From Methyloterricola oryzae (GTDB taxonomy: Bacteria; Pseudomonadota; Gammaproteobacteria; Methylococcales; Methylococcaceae): a stretch of DNA of 64,000 nt. Below, piece after piece: positions 11,398 through 19,703 of the stretch. The DNA is taken from the NCBI RefSeq assembly GCF_000934725.1, contig NZ_JYNS01000010.1:110129-174128 (forward strand), written 5' to 3'. The notes below the pieces were generated by a model that made no database searches, was not told the DNA's origin, and was given only the letters and a program-made list of their open reading frames with translations. A program made the translations under genes and the position numbers. How positions within the stretch are numbered: the stretch's first letter is position 1; each line of letters begins with the position of its first letter.

Positions 11398-12603
11398 TCA
11401 GCCTTCCCCGGCGGTCACCGGCACCCTGCCTCCGGGAAAAACCCAAAAGCGCAGCAACAGGGTGGCCGCAAGGGCGCAGCCGGCGGAAAACGCGAAGGCG
11501 GGCAGTGCGCCCACGGCTTGATAAAGCGTGCCGAACAGCAGCGAAGCAGGCAGAAGCAGAAGACCCAGCACCAGATTGAACCAGCCGAAGGCGGTGCCGC
11601 GCAACGCGGCGGGCGCAAGATCGGCCACCAGTGCCCTTTCCACGCCCTCGGTGGCCGCCAGCACCACGCCGTACGACGCGAACAGCGTGAGCAGCGCAAT
11701 ACCGTCCGACGCCAAAAGCCCCAAGCCCAGATATAAGGCGGCATAAGCGGACCAGCCGATAAGCATGAAGCGGACCCGCCCGAGGCGGTCGGACCAGCCG
11801 GACAGATGGGTCGACAGCAGCGCCGCCGTCAGCGAGACGAGCGCCCACAAGAGCGGAATTTGCGCCTGCGCCACCCCCAATTCGGAGGCCCGCAGCAGCA
11901 GGAACATATTGGAGGAGTTGCCCAGGGTGAACAAGGCCACGGCGCACAGATAGCGCTTGAACGCGGGCGGCAGGCCTTCCAGGCTCCAGCTGAATTCGGG
12001 CGGCTTTGCGGGCCGCGTGCCTGGAGGCTCGCGGATCGCCAGTGCCAGCACCAGGGTCAACAGCCCTGGAGCCAGCGACCAGAGAAAGATGTCGCGCAGT
12101 GGAACGTCCTGAGCCAGCAGCAGCGCCGCTGCGACAGGGCCTATCACGGCTCCGGCGTTATCCATGGCGCGGTGCAGTCCAAAGGCCACACCCCGGCGCC
12201 CGGCGGGTACGCTGTTGGCAAGCAGGGCATCCCGCGGCGAGGTGCGCAGGCCCTTGCCGATGCGGTCGACGAAACGGATCACCAGTACCCACAGCCAGCT
12301 TCCCGCCACTGCGATCAATGGCCGGCCCAAACCCGCCAGGGCATAGCCGACCACGATCCAGGGCTTGGCGGAGCGGGTGCGGTCCATCATGACGCCGGAG
12401 AACAATTTCAGCAGGCTCGCCGTGGCCTCGGCGATACCCTCGATCAAGCCCAGGGCTCGCGGCCCCGCCATCAGCACCGAGGACAGGTAAAGGGGCATCA
12501 GCGGGTAGAGCAGGTCGCTGGCGGCATCGTTGCACAGGCTAACCAGACCGATCAGCCAGACATTGGCGGGCAGCCCCCTCAGCACGCCGGCCTCGCCCGG
12601 CAC
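11398..12603 (-). CDS. Major facilitator superfamily transporter
   Basis: A 401-residue protein with about twelve hydrophobic helices and MFS loop motifs, including DRIGKGLRTSPRDALL between helices 2-5 and GWSDRLGRVRFML in the second half. The N-terminus (LPANVWLIGLVSLCNDAASDLLYPLMPLYL) resembles uncharacterised drug/metabolite exporters of the family. It is followed 12 bases later by the propeptide-like gene and could form one transcript with it and the protease. The substrate cannot be read from sequence. Confidence 0.85.
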   Translation of the reverse strand: MPGEAGVLRGLPANVWLIGLVSLCNDAASDLLYPLMPLYLSSVLMAGPRALGLIEGIAEATASLLKLFSGVMMDRTRSAKPWIVVGYALAGLGRPLIAVAGSWLWVLVIRFVDRIGKGLRTSPRDALLANSVPAGRRGVAFGLHRAMDNAGAVIGPVAAALLLAQDVPLRDIFLWSLAPGLLTLVLALAIREPPGTRPAKPPEFSWSLEGLPPAFKRYLCAVALFTLGNSSNMFLLLRASELGVAQAQIPLLWALVSLTAALLSTHLSGWSDRLGRVRFMLIGWSAYAALYLGLGLLASDGIALLTLFASYGVVLAATEGVERALVADLAPAALRGTAFGWFNLVLGLLLLPASLLFGTLYQAVGALPAFAFSAGCALAATLLLRFWVFPGGRVPVTAGEG

Positions 12604-12672
12604 GTCCGATTGTCAACCCAGCGAAGTTGCAGCATCGTCACAGAGATTTCTCCTATCAGGAAAACTCACTCG

Positions 12673-12678
12673 TATAAT
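12673..12678 (+). promoter_or_regulatory. Candidate -10 box for hslO
   Basis: A perfect TATAAT lies 91 bases before the hslO start on the plus strand. No good TTGACA-like -35 is found at the standard distance, so this may be a weak or activator-dependent promoter, or chance. Confidence 0.35.
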
Positions 12679-12768
12679 GGCTGGAACACCCACGTCCCCA
12701 AGACCAGGCAGCGGCTGATCGCGGTCTCTGGGCATTAGCGTATCACCATGTATCGGTAGCGAGTGAAC

Positions 12769-13635
12769 ATGATCGATCAGGACAGCTTTCGACGCTTCAT
12801 CTTCGAGGACATCGGCGTGCGCGGTGAACTGGTGCACCTTGACGCCAGCTGGCACAACGTGCTCGCCCGGCACGCCTACCCCGCGTCGGTAAGCACCCAT
12901 CTGGGGCAGGCGCTAGCGGCGGTGCTTCTGCTTTCGGGGACCATCAAGTTCCAGGGTTCCCTGATCCTGCAGGCGCAGAGCGAAGGCCCGCTGCACACCC
13001 TGGTCGCCCACGCGACCCACACCCGCACCATCCGTGGCCTGGCGCAGTGGCACGAGCCCGTTCCCGCTGGAACTTTACCGGCGGTGTTCGGCCAGGGCCG
13101 CCTGGTCATGACCATCCAGAACCAGGGCTCGGAGCCTTACCAGGGCATCGTCGCCCTCGAAGGCAGCAACCTGGCCGGAGCCATACAGAACTATTTCGCC
13201 ATCTCCGAGCAATTGCCCACGCGCCTGTGGCTGGCCGCCGATGGTGAGCGCGCCGCCGGACTGTTCATCCAGGAAATGCCGACCCATCACGGCACCCGCG
13301 ATGACTGGGAGCGGGTGACCCTGCTGGCGGATACCCTCACCGAGCGGGAACTGCTGCACTTGCCCGATGAGGAACTCCTGTTCCGGCTATTCAACGAGGA
13401 GAAGGTGCGGATGTTCGAACCCGAGCCGGTCTCCTTCCGCTGCAGTTGCTCGCGCGAACGTATCGAACAGGTGCTGCTTGGACTGGGGCTGGAGGAGGCG
13501 GAAAAGCTGCTGGAGGAGCAAGGCCAGGTCGAGGCGACCTGCGAGTTCTGCAACCGCCGCTATACGCTTGACACAGTGGACGTGCATGCCCTGTTCGCCC
13601 ATTCGACCGCAGTCAAGCCCAGCACGCGGCATTGA
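12769..13635 (+). CDS. hslO: Hsp33 redox-regulated chaperone
   Basis: Hsp33 is a cytoplasmic holdase activated when its zinc-binding cysteines are oxidised. The 288-residue protein starts MIDQDSFRRFIFED and has the C-terminal zinc motif CSC (in FRCSCSRERI) followed about 30 residues later by CEFC. It carries the family segments GALAAVLLLSGTIKFQGSL-like and ISEQLPTRLWLA. A GTG two codons upstream (12763) is an alternative start; neither has a strong ribosome site. Length is normal. Confidence 0.96.
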   Translation: MIDQDSFRRFIFEDIGVRGELVHLDASWHNVLARHAYPASVSTHLGQALAAVLLLSGTIKFQGSLILQAQSEGPLHTLVAHATHTRTIRGLAQWHEPVPAGTLPAVFGQGRLVMTIQNQGSEPYQGIVALEGSNLAGAIQNYFAISEQLPTRLWLAADGERAAGLFIQEMPTHHGTRDDWERVTLLADTLTERELLHLPDEELLFRLFNEEKVRMFEPEPVSFRCSCSRERIEQVLLGLGLEEAEKLLEEQGQVEATCEFCNRRYTLDTVDVHALFAHSTAVKPSTRH

Positions 13636-13676
13636 TTCAGCGGCCCCGAGCCAGCACGGCGAGGGACGACAACCCC

Positions 13677-14921
13677 CTACTCTCCCATCCAACCCAGCCA
13701 GCCCCCGTAAACCGCCAGATTCACCAAGCTCAGGGGAATGCCAGCGGCGGCAAAGGTCCCGAAATTCAGACTGGCGTGATGCCGCTCTGCATGCTGGATG
13801 ATGATCACATTGCTGGCCGCCCCCAGAATCAGGAAATTCCCCGCCAGGGTGCTGCCCGCGGCCAGCGCCATCAAAGCCACCGTGTCCGCGCCGCCCGACT
13901 GCAACACAGGAAGATACAGCGCCACCAGCGGGACGTTGGACACAAGTTGGCTCAGCCCGGCGCTCACAGCCAGGATCGCCGGCACCTGAGTCAGATCGAC
14001 AGCTGCGCCTAGGATCAGATGCTGAAAAATCCCGGTTTTCCAGACGCTGGCCATGAGCACGAACATGGAGGCGAAGAAAATCAGGGTCGGCCAGTCCAAC
14101 TGACGCAACAACTGCCAGCGCCGTCGCGCGAGCAGCAGCACCGGCGCCGCAGCGACGAGCGCGATCACACTGAGACTGAAATCCGCCGCCTGCCCCACCA
14201 GCACCAAGGCAATCTTGGCCACTACCAACAGTAACACCAGCAGCAACGAAATCAGGGCCAGTCGCGCCAGATGGGGATCGAGCAGGCTCACTGGCGCGTG
14301 CACCAACTGCCCCGCATGGATGCCACGACGGAATCGCCAGCGCAGCCAGCCATAGGCCAGCGCGAGATTCACCAGCGTCGGCGGGCCCAGATAGGCCAGG
14401 AACGTCAGGAACGGCGAAGGGAGATCACTGCCGGTGGCGATGAGCAGATTCTGCGGACTGCCGATGGGGCTGAGCACGCTGCCCAGGGTCACGCCGAAAG
14501 CCAGGGCCAACAGCAGCAAGGTTTCGTCCAGTTCATGCTCCCTTGCGAGACGCAGCACCAGCGGCGTACCCACGATCGCCAGGGTGTCGTTCATCAGCAG
14601 AGCCGAAGCCAGCGCCGCCCCGAAAAGAACAGCGAGCAACAACCCGCGGCCCGAGCGGATACCGCGCACGCCGCGGTACGCCAGGGAGTAGAGATACCCG
14701 CTGGCGACCAGGGCATGCCCCACCACGAACATGCCGAACAGGAACAGCATGACCTCCGGGTCAATGGCGCGCAACGCCTCTTCTGGCGCGATGGCGCCCG
14801 CCGCCAGTACAACCAGGGCGCCGGCTCCCATGATCTGCCAGATAGGCAGGCGCAGGCGACCGATGCGGCGCACCGCGATCAGCAGGAAGACAAGGGCAAG
14901 GACCAGCAGTGGAATGTTCAT
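13677..14921 (-). CDS. Ion-transporter (IT) superfamily permease, ArsB/SLC13-like
   Basis: A 414-residue membrane protein with about ten to eleven helices. Segments such as LLMNDTLAIVGTPLVL and LGSVLSPIGSPQNLLIA, and the second-half counterpart AVSAGLSQLVSNVPLVALYLP followed by LAGNFLILGAASNVIIIQ, are the paired re-entrant motifs of the ArsB/CitM/SLC13 superfamily. The substrate (arsenite, a dicarboxylate, sulfate or sodium) cannot be assigned. It is convergent with hslO, with 41 bases between the stops, and appears to be a single-gene unit. Confidence 0.8.
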   Translation of the reverse strand: MNIPLLVLALVFLLIAVRRIGRLRLPIWQIMGAGALVVLAAGAIAPEEALRAIDPEVMLFLFGMFVVGHALVASGYLYSLAYRGVRGIRSGRGLLLAVLFGAALASALLMNDTLAIVGTPLVLRLAREHELDETLLLLALAFGVTLGSVLSPIGSPQNLLIATGSDLPSPFLTFLAYLGPPTLVNLALAYGWLRWRFRRGIHAGQLVHAPVSLLDPHLARLALISLLLVLLLVVAKIALVLVGQAADFSLSVIALVAAAPVLLLARRRWQLLRQLDWPTLIFFASMFVLMASVWKTGIFQHLILGAAVDLTQVPAILAVSAGLSQLVSNVPLVALYLPVLQSGGADTVALMALAAGSTLAGNFLILGAASNVIIIQHAERHHASLNFGTFAAAGIPLSLVNLAVYGGWLGWMGE

Positions 14922-14987
14922 GGGCGAGGAGGCGCGGGCAAGGCGCCATCATAGAGCCTGGGCATGCGCTTTCCCAGTCAGCCGATA

Positions 14988-15123
14988 TTAACCCGGCCCT
15001 TAAACCGGCCGGGTTAATGCGGGGCACGGATGCCCCGGCGCGACCACAGGCCGCGTCAGCCAAGGTCGGGCGCGTACCGACCTTGGCGTCGGCCCGAAAT
15101 ACCAGGCGGGTATTTTGGGGCCT
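14988..15123 (+). repeat. Multi-hairpin intergenic repeat, copy 1
   Basis: About 136 bases, nearly identical to 49761-49896 and in the same orientation. It is a chain of inverted repeats. The first stem is TTAACCCGGCC...GGCCGGGTTAA. The second is GGGGCA...TGCCCC. A weaker stem has a GCGACC/GGCCGC pairing. The fourth is a perfect CCAAGGTCGG...CCGACCTTGG. The last is AAATACC...GGTATTT. It lies downstream of nothing transcribed on the plus strand and upstream of both flanking genes. The minus strand has an open frame through it, which explains small spurious proteins often called in such repeats. Confidence 0.85.
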
Positions 15124-15246
15124 GGTCAATAGTTTCGGATCAAAATCGAAAAGTCATGGTCCAACGAAGGAAGCCGGATGCACGGCATCAACCAAGGCAC
15201 CGCCGAACGACGCGGCGATGCCCCAAGACAACCAAGGAGAATCATC

Positions 15247-15603
15247 ATGAAAGCCATCAAAGCGTTTACAGCCCTGACCCTTGCCGCACTGATCGGCGCA
15301 TGCGCCACCAGCAAGGAAATAAAACCTCACGACTGGGCGCTGGATGTCCAGAATGCGGATACCCGCAAGGCACATTTACTGCTGGCGGACCACTATGAAG
15401 ACGTGGCCAAGACCATGGACGCCGATGCTGCGGAGGAGCGGCGCATGCTGTCCAAATATCAGGCCAACCCGCACAAATATGGAAAGCAGATTCTGGACCT
15501 CAAGGCCCGCGCCGAGGCGATGATCAGGGACTTCGAGAATGCAGCCCTGGAAAGTCGCAAAATGGCCAATTATCACCGGCAGTTCGCGAGCGAAAGCCGG
15601 TGA
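15247..15603 (+). CDS. Small lipoprotein, function unknown
   Basis: A 118-residue protein with an N-terminal export signal ending in the lipobox LIGAC (cysteine at residue 19), so a predicted lipoprotein. The mature part is helical and charged (LADHYEDVAKTMDADAAEERRML, given here in part, then MANYHRQFA), with likely coiled-coil character. The start at 15247 has an AAGGAG site 7 bases upstream, which decides it over an upstream in-frame ATG at 15178. I do not recognise a named family. It follows the repeat by about 120 bases. Confidence 0.75.
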   Translation: MKAIKAFTALTLAALIGACATSKEIKPHDWALDVQNADTRKAHLLLADHYEDVAKTMDADAAEERRMLSKYQANPHKYGKQILDLKARAEAMIRDFENAALESRKMANYHRQFASESR

Positions 15604-15685
15604 GTATGCAAAGTCTTACCACGTTGAACGCCTCGCCGTGGGCAGTCGCCGGCAAGGCCCTCAGCGATGACCGCACACGGCGGGT

Positions 15686-15865
15686 TCAACGCCACAAGCG
15701 CAGCTGGGTGCCACACACCTCAAGCAACGCGCCGGTCAGCTTGCGAATTTCAACCGCACAAGCTCGCGCGGCACCCGGCGAACTGAAAAATGCGCTGAGC
15801 ACGCCCGCGGTTTCGTGAGCATAGCCACGGAATTCGCGGATCTTGGAATGAATCGACGGGTGCAT
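15686..15865 (-). CDS. Possible 59-residue hypothetical protein
   Basis: A short frame begins MHPSIHSKIREFRGYAHETA and ends TQLRLWR. An AGAGG ribosome site lies about 8 bases upstream of the ATG, and composition is protein-like with a predicted helical core (GVLSAFFSSPGAARACAVEI). No family is recognised. It sits in a 525-base stretch that otherwise holds no gene between the lipoprotein and the SRAP gene. Conservation in relatives would be needed to confirm it. Confidence 0.4.
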   Translation of the reverse strand: MHPSIHSKIREFRGYAHETAGVLSAFFSSPGAARACAVEIRKLTGALLEVCGTQLRLWR

Positions 15866-16128
15866 GACAGGAATCCTCTTGTTTTGATTGAGTGCGTGGC
15901 GCGGTACGGACGCCGCCTTGTCTGCTTGGAATCAAACTACGTGCCAGCCCCAAAAACTCAACACATGTCCTTGGCTGTCAATCAGTTAAAATCAGGCCCT
16001 GTTCCCACCCGAAGTTGGCGCCGGGAAAGTGGAAAATTTTTTGACGCTCTCCCGTGCTCCCCATGACAGGCTGAGGCCTGTTGCAAGGCGGTGGGCCGCA
16101 CCGACGCGCCGGCGCGCCTGACACGGCA
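15866..16128. other. Intergenic region without recognised gene
   Basis: Between the possible 59-residue gene and the SRAP gene I see no supported gene. A GAAAATTTTTTGAC stretch around 16032 is AT-rich against the background, but no clear promoter pair or terminator stands out. Confidence 0.4.
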
Positions 16129-16815
16129 TCAGCCAAACAGATCGTGGTTTTGCCCTGCCGCCTTACGCTCGCGCCCGGGTTTGGCGGGCCGAGGATCGGG
16201 CCGCGCGCTGAATTCGGAAACCGGTAGGAGCACCAGAAAGTACTGTGCTTCGGAAGGCCCCGCCCTCAGCCAGGCCTCCCGGTGCTCCGGCGGCACTACC
16301 ACAAGGGAGCGCTTTTCATCGCCCGGTGCGTGAAATCGGCCCATCACCGGGTGACCGTCGGCGTTGATGGTGAGCAGGGAAAAGCTGGTCACTGGCTCAC
16401 CTTGCGGGTCATGCCAGCGGTCCCAGATGGCGGCGACGGTGAATGCCCGCTGGTCTGCCCGCTCGATGCGCCAGCGCAGCGCCTTTCCGGTTGCGTAATC
16501 AGGTTCGAAAAAGCCTCGCATGGGCACCAGGGCATAGCGCCCCCGCTTCCAGGGCTCCCGGTAGCTGGGCTTGCTGGCGACGGTCTCGCTGCGGGCGTTA
16601 TAGGTGTGGCGCGCTATCTTCGTGTCCTTGGCCCAAAACGGCAGCAAGCCGAACTGAGCCTCCCGCCATTCGTCATCACCGGCATCAGACGCCGCGATGC
16701 GGATGGGCGCGCGGTAACCCACATAGGCTTCCGTCGGGTAATCGAAGGTCGGCACGGGCCAGCCGAGATCGGTTTCGCAATCGGGCCGCGATGCCGGAAT
16801 GAAGTTGGTGCACAT
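16129..16815 (-). CDS. SRAP-family protein (YedK/HMCES type)
   Basis: SOS-response-associated peptidase proteins bind abasic sites in single-stranded DNA and crosslink to them through Cys2. This 228-residue protein starts MCTNF, giving the required cysteine after methionine removal. It also contains NARSETV, the active-site glutamate segment RGFFEP (usually GFYEW-like), and a histidine region VMGRFHAPGDEKRSL. Length is typical. The departure from the usual RMP around the histidine suggests a divergent subfamily member. Confidence 0.88.
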   Translation of the reverse strand: MCTNFIPASRPDCETDLGWPVPTFDYPTEAYVGYRAPIRIAASDAGDDEWREAQFGLLPFWAKDTKIARHTYNARSETVASKPSYREPWKRGRYALVPMRGFFEPDYATGKALRWRIERADQRAFTVAAIWDRWHDPQGEPVTSFSLLTINADGHPVMGRFHAPGDEKRSLVVVPPEHREAWLRAGPSEAQYFLVLLPVSEFSARPDPRPAKPGRERKAAGQNHDLFG

Positions 16816-17023
16816 GAATCGGTTCTCGAATTATGGATCGGCAAGCTTCCGAACCTTTGACCAACTTACCCAGTTCGAACCGTTGGAATCAAGCCCGGTG
16901 AAGGTGACCGAACGGGAAAAACCCCCATCGCAGCGTTTACAGGAATCTGGGATATTCACGGGCTCGACACAGGACATGCCCCCCTTCACTGGGTTCCATG
17001 CCCCACCAACCGGAGACCAATCC

Positions 17024-17548
17024 ATGAAAGCCGCATCACACTTTTTATACGTCGCCATTGCCGCAACCCTGTGCAGTCCAGCCATGGCTGGCTCGGAAAT
17101 ACCGAAGAACAAGGCCGGCATGGAGACCTGCCTGACGGCGGCCCTCGCAAAGCACGCGGGCGAGGTCATCAAGCTGGAGTACAAGGATGAGAAGGGCGTG
17201 CCCACCTACGAGTTCGAGATCCTCGACCAGGCCGGCAAGACCTGGGAACTGGAGTGCGACGCCAACAAGGGCAAGATCACCGAGGAAGAGCAGGAAGTCG
17301 AGAATGGCGACGACCCGCGGTTCAAGACCAAGGCCAAGATCAGCCTGGAACAGGCGAAGGAAATCGCCCTGAAAGCCCATCCAGGCGAGGTGGTGGAGAC
17401 CGAGTTCGAAATCGAGTCCAACGGCGACGCCTCCTACGAGTTCGACATCAAGACCGACAAGGGCGAAGTGAAGCTGGAGGTGGACGCCGCAACGGGCAAG
17501 ATCATCGAGGACAAGCAGAAGGAGTACTACCAGATCGGCAAGGAATGA
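17024..17548 (+). CDS. Secreted PepSY-domain protein
   Basis: A 174-residue protein with a signal peptide (MKAASHFLYVAIAATLCSPAMA) and two tandem PepSY repeats, each reading roughly EVIKLEYKDEKGVPTYEFEI and EVVETEFEIESNGDASYEFD, and each followed by a hairpin ending GKI. It is very acidic and lysine-rich. PepSY proteins are periplasmic, often linked to protease inhibition or metal/redox sensing. The start at 17024 has a GGAG site. It is convergent with mxaD and no direct methanol link is shown. Confidence 0.82.
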   Translation: MKAASHFLYVAIAATLCSPAMAGSEIPKNKAGMETCLTAALAKHAGEVIKLEYKDEKGVPTYEFEILDQAGKTWELECDANKGKITEEEQEVENGDDPRFKTKAKISLEQAKEIALKAHPGEVVETEFEIESNGDASYEFDIKTDKGEVKLEVDAATGKIIEDKQKEYYQIGKE

Positions 17549-17573
17549 GCGGCTGGCTGAAGCACCGTCACAG

Positions 17574-17591
17574 CGGGCCCGCGTGGGCCCG
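17574..17591. terminator. Hairpin between PepSY gene and mxaD
   Basis: CGGGCCC-GCGT-GGGCCCG forms a 7-bp GC stem between two convergent genes. There is no T-tract on either side, so it may act as a transcript-end stabiliser or a factor-assisted terminator for both units. Confidence 0.5.
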
Positions 17592-17617
17592 TTGCGACTC
17601 AAGCCCGTACAGGCCGC

Positions 17618-18142
17618 TCAACCGGGCTGCTCAAGTTGCTTCTTCAACCGGTCGAGGCCGCTGCGGAAAAAGCCCTGCATGGCCTTGACCGCCGCTTCAT
17701 CGTTGAGTTCGTCCGGCGGCATGTTGCCGGTATCGCCCCGGTAAAGGCGGCTTTTCCATTCGAGCTTGCTGCCGGCGCCCGCGGAGGTCAGCTTGAGCAC
17801 CGCGGAATAGGAACTGGCGGGAATCGCCTTGACGTTCTCCTTGCTTAGACGGTAGCTGTATTCATGGGCGGCGGCATCGTAGGCATCCAGTTCCTCCACC
17901 AGTTGTTCGCCATTGGGAAAGCTTAGGGTGCGCTTCTCGCCGGGCTGATTGACCCCGGTGCCCTCGCTCTTGGCAAGGGCCGGATTCCAGTGCGCAATGC
18001 CGCCGAAATCCTTGATGGCCTCCCAGACCTTGTCCACCGGCGCGTTGATCTCCACAGACTCCACCACTTTCTGCGGCGTGGGGCCGTGGGCCAAAACGAG
18101 GGGCGAAAGCAGCAGGCTTGCAGTCAGTAGCAACAGTCTCAT
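17618..18142 (-). CDS. mxaD: MxaD, methanol oxidation accessory protein (SRPBCC fold)
   Basis: A 174-residue periplasmic protein with a signal peptide (MRLLLLTASLLLSPLVLA) and a START/SRPBCC domain (VVESVEINAPVDKVWEAIKD, then WNPALAKSEG). In methylotrophs MxaD is reported to aid interaction between methanol dehydrogenase and cytochrome cL. It is the last gene of the mxa cluster and overlaps mxaL by 4 bases (ATGA). Confidence 0.92.
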   Translation of the reverse strand: MRLLLLTASLLLSPLVLAHGPTPQKVVESVEINAPVDKVWEAIKDFGGIAHWNPALAKSEGTGVNQPGEKRTLSFPNGEQLVEELDAYDAAAHEYSYRLSKENVKAIPASSYSAVLKLTSAGAGSKLEWKSRLYRGDTGNMPPDELNDEAAVKAMQGFFRSGLDRLKKQLEQPG

Positions 18143-19143
18143 GGGTTCTCCTTGGGTTGAAAACGGCGGATCAGGACATGGAACCGGTGAAGAACCGGCC
18201 CACCGCCCGCCAGGGGTATGACGAGGTACACGACCGCCAGCGCGATCAGGGCAAGCAGGGCCGGTATCCAGCGCAAGTCCGTCTGCACCGCCTGGGACCT
18301 GGACCAGCGCGGGTCGGCCAGGGCCTGCCCCAGGTCCTGCACGTGCTCCAGGCGCAGGTAGTCCAATCCGCTAGCCGCTGCGAGTCCCTTCAAATAGTCT
18401 TCCTTGAGGGAAGACAAGTGCTCGCTGCCGCTCGTCGGGGCATTGCCGAATGGCGCATTGCGCGCGTGGTAACCCTCGATCTGTTCGGGCGCCATTTCCG
18501 ACAGGCCGAAGGTCGACCGTTGCGGCACCTCGTCCATGCTGTACACCCCCTGGCGCCGCCCCCCCTCGTCGAACTTGGGTATGGGCGACAGAGCCAGCCC
18601 GCCCAGGCCGAGGATCATGCCGCTGGCGGCGTGCTGGAGGTCGTCGTAGGTGGTGCGGTAGCGCGGATTGACGGGAGGCGCCTCCTGTCCATCGGTGAAG
18701 AACAGCAGCGTCTGTCCCGCCGCATGTTCCAGGGCGTCATGCAGCCCGGCGGCAACCCGGCTGTCGGCGGCCCAGGCCATGCGCCAGTCGAGTTGCTCGA
18801 TGGCAGCGGCGATGGGCTCGAAACCGGAACACACCTCGATGGGCTCAAAAAGCAGGCTGGCGCGGCGCTCGGTGAACACCCCCAGGCCGAGCCGCGAGCC
18901 GCAGGGCAATTCCGCCAGGGCCCGTCGCAAAGCCGCCTTGAAGAATTCCAGCCGACTGGCCGGCCGGCCGTTGAGGCGCATGTCTTCCACGTTCATGCTG
19001 CGGGTGATATCGACCACGGCGATGTAGGTAAACACCGGGCGCACGGATTCACGCGAAAGCGGCAGACAGGCCAGCAGGCAAAACAGAAAAGCCAGGGCCA
19101 ACGCGCTGAAATCCGGGTCGCGTAAACGCTGCGGCAGGTTCAC
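18139..19143 (-). CDS. mxaL: MxaL, methanol dehydrogenase maturation protein (vWA)
   Basis: A 334-residue protein with a membrane helix near the N-terminus, a von Willebrand A domain (AVVDITRSMNVED, MIDAS-like DxTxS variant of DxSxS) and a C-terminal helix (IPALLALIALAVVYLVIPL). MxaL, together with MxaA, MxaC and MxaK, is needed to insert calcium into methanol dehydrogenase. I chose the GTG start at 19143 because it forms a GTGA overlap with the mxaK stop; an ATG 12 codons upstream is the alternative. Confidence 0.88.
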   Translation of the reverse strand: MNLPQRLRDPDFSALALAFLFCLLACLPLSRESVRPVFTYIAVVDITRSMNVEDMRLNGRPASRLEFFKAALRRALAELPCGSRLGLGVFTERRASLLFEPIEVCSGFEPIAAAIEQLDWRMAWAADSRVAAGLHDALEHAAGQTLLFFTDGQEAPPVNPRYRTTYDDLQHAASGMILGLGGLALSPIPKFDEGGRRQGVYSMDEVPQRSTFGLSEMAPEQIEGYHARNAPFGNAPTSGSEHLSSLKEDYLKGLAAASGLDYLRLEHVQDLGQALADPRWSRSQAVQTDLRWIPALLALIALAVVYLVIPLAGGGPVLHRFHVLIRRFQPKENP

Positions 19144-19703
19144 GGCAGGCCCCTGGGAAAGCCCGGAACCCCGGCCCATATCTTCTTCTGCGCTTCCGGC
19201 GGCAGTTCGTCCTCGCCGTTGGAGACCCGGTCAATCTCCGGCAGCAGGCGCATGGCCAGCTCTAGATTGTATTTGGCATCCCAGTAGTCGGGATTCAGGA
19301 CCAGGGCCTCGCGGTAGGACGACTTGGCCATGTCCACCAGGGGCGTGGCCTGATCCGGCGCGCCGGCCTCCAGCTTGGCCAGGGCCTGGCGCAGACGCAG
19401 GTTGCCGAGGTTGAAAGTCGCGAGGTGACGGACCTCGTTTTCGCCGTGGGTGGCCAGGTAGTCCAGCAAATCCTCGGCGTCCTTTTCCTGTCCGGACCGC
19501 GCCAGGTAGAGCGCGCGGCCCAGGCGCACTTCAGGCGGCGCGTCGCCGCGCTCGACCGTCGCCAGGTCGCGGCCCGCCGCCAGTTGCGCCAATTCGTCCG
19601 CGGCGCGATCCATGGCCCGCCACTGCAGCGCCGCCCATCCGGCCCAGACCAGGCCCAAGGTCACTGCCAGGGCCAGCAGGCGCTCGATCCAGAGGGCGCG
19701 CAT
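19140..19703 (-). CDS. mxaK: MxaK, methanol dehydrogenase maturation protein
   Basis: A 187-residue protein with one N-terminal helix (LLALAVTLGLVWAGWAAL) and a TPR-like helical region (GRALYLARSGQEKDAEDLL, then YREALVLNPDYWDAKYNLEL). MxaK belongs to the calcium-insertion group of mxa accessory genes. The start at 19703 overlaps the mxaC stop in an ATGA, which decides it against an in-frame upstream start at 19772. It overlaps mxaL by 4 bases. Confidence 0.9.
   Translation of the reverse strand: MRALWIERLLALAVTLGLVWAGWAALQWRAMDRAADELAQLAAGRDLATVERGDAPPEVRLGRALYLARSGQEKDAEDLLDYLATHGENEVRHLATFNLGNLRLRQALAKLEAGAPDQATPLVDMAKSSYREALVLNPDYWDAKYNLELAMRLLPEIDRVSNGEDELPPEAQKKIWAGVPGFPRGLP

Noticed and set aside
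14761..15129. Minus-strand frames through both repeat copies (also 49576-50034) as proteins
   Set aside because: They translate the hairpin repeat and have no ribosome site; identical peptide runs come from the repeated DNA.
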